NCBI RefSeq assembly: GCF_001885075.1
Contig: NZ_MODU01000004.1
Location: forward strand, 2,170,001 to 2,234,000
Direction of reading: 5' to 3'
DNA: 64,000 bases
Source of the DNA: Alteromonas sp. V450
Lineage (GTDB): Bacteria > Pseudomonadota > Gammaproteobacteria > Enterobacterales > Alteromonadaceae
Shown: piece by piece, positions 63,611 to 64,000 of the stretch
Layout of the letters: the number at the start of each line of letters is the position of its first letter
How positions within the stretch are numbered: the stretch's first letter is position 1
Notes under the pieces: model-generated
The model's database searches: none
What the model saw: only the letters and a program-made list of their open reading frames with translations
What the model was told of the DNA's origin: nothing
Program-made: the position numbers and the translations under genes

Positions 63611-64000
63611 TTAACCGTTTTGCATTTCGTCTGCCACTGATGCAATTTCTTCAATCGATTTTGCAAGGATCTCCATGCCTTTGCTCTGTTGCTCAGCAGC
63701 ATTAAGCGCTTGCTGGCAGTTGCTGCTTGCCTGCTCGTTGGCGGCTGCAATCTGCTCAAGGCCTTTCTGCGCTTGTGTAACACCTGCGGCAATTTCCTCA
63801 CCCCGGTCTTTCATGGCTTGGTTGTACTCCACCACCTCAGAGATATCGGCTGCTATCTTTTCAACGTCTTTGGTTGTTTGTACCGCCTTCATCACTTCTC
63901 GTGATGCGCTCTCGGCTACGTTGGTAAGGTCAGTTTTAACACTCACTGTTTGATCTTGAATGGCTTTGATGAGGTCTTTTATTTGTTCCACATTTTCAGC
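63611..64000 (-). CDS. Methyl-accepting chemotaxis-type receptor, C-terminal part (cut by right edge)
   Basis: 129 residues visible; the frame runs in from beyond 64000 with AENVEQIKDLIKAIQDQ. It is a long coiled-coil heptad pattern rich in Ala, Glu, Gln and Lys (SASREVMKAVQTTKDVEKIAADI split; QKGLEQIAAANEQASSNCQQ split) ending SIEEIASVADEMQNG. This is the receptor bundle downstream of the signalling tip. The GTG at 63989-63991 is not its start. First gene of the visible operon, 29 bases before the triple CheW gene. Confidence 0.85.
   Translation of the reverse strand, partial: AENVEQIKDLIKAIQDQTVSVKTDLTNVAESASREVMKAVQTTKDVEKIAADISEVVEYNQAMKDRGEEIAAGVTQAQKGLEQIAAANEQASSNCQQALNAAEQQSKGMEILAKSIEEIASVADEMQNG

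Noticed and set aside
1-64000. tRNA, rRNA, CRISPR arrays, insertion sequences or prophage genes
   Set aside because: No cloverleaf, repeat-spacer series, transposase, integrase or capsid motif was recognised; a tRNA or profile search would be needed to be sure.

Overview
The window looks like chromosomal DNA of a marine gammaproteobacterium of the Alteromonas type. This is inference from gene content and order. Two blocks follow gene orders known from E. coli: ygfB-pepP-ubiH-ubiI / 6S RNA / fau / rpiA-serA (7.7-20.7 kb), and lpdA-aceF-aceE-pdhR / ampE-ampD / nadC / pilin genes / coaE-zapD-yacG (30.7-46.3 kb). I saw no rRNA, tRNA, CRISPR array, insertion sequence or prophage.

Layout. 1-4.2 kb: an RND efflux pump (permease cut by the left edge, plus adaptor) with a divergent LysR regulator. 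5.4-7.6 kb: a DHH phosphoesterase, a 43-residue membrane microprotein and a DMT permease. 7.7-12.2 kb: the ygfB-pepP-ubiH-ubiI operon (aminopeptidase P and ubiquinone hydroxylases). 12.8-20.7 kb: 6S RNA, a ribokinase/nucleoside hydrolase pair, a hybrid histidine kinase, 5-formyl-THF cyclo-ligase, a membrane protein, rpiA and serA. The nucleoside hydrolase, ribokinase and RpiA could together take ribose from nucleosides into the pentose phosphate pathway. 20.9-24 kb: two DUF481 outer-membrane-type paralogues, an HDOD protein and a DUF1289 protein. 24.2-30.1 kb: a second RND pump (AcrB/AcrA type) with a second LysR. 30.1-38.3 kb: a small orphan gene and the pyruvate dehydrogenase operon, with a good PdhR operator upstream. 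38.3-46.3 kb: ampE, ampD, a retropepsin-like protease, nadC, pilA-pilC-pilD (no pilB), coaE, zapD and yacG. 46.7-53.7 kb: an accessory stretch with an Old Yellow Enzyme, an aspartoacylase-like protein and a glycan module resembling gtr cassettes (lipid-linked GT2, GtrA flippase, GT-C-like membrane protein, plus a methyltransferase).

53.9-64 kb, running off the right edge: a tightly packed, largely overlapping minus-strand chemosensory operon. Its order is MCP(partial)-triple CheW-CheB-HEAT repeat protein-CheR-CheY-CheA-small unknown protein-ParA-CheY-MCP. It has no flagellar genes, no CheZ and no CheD. Its visible complete receptor lacks a periplasmic sensor domain, and it includes a ParA ATPase, a three-domain CheW protein and two unusual accessory proteins. 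This is the best candidate in the window for an under-described system.

Limits: all functions come from recognising motifs and families by eye; no searches were run. Several starts were moved to internal codons because of Shine-Dalgarno placement, and each such case is stated.
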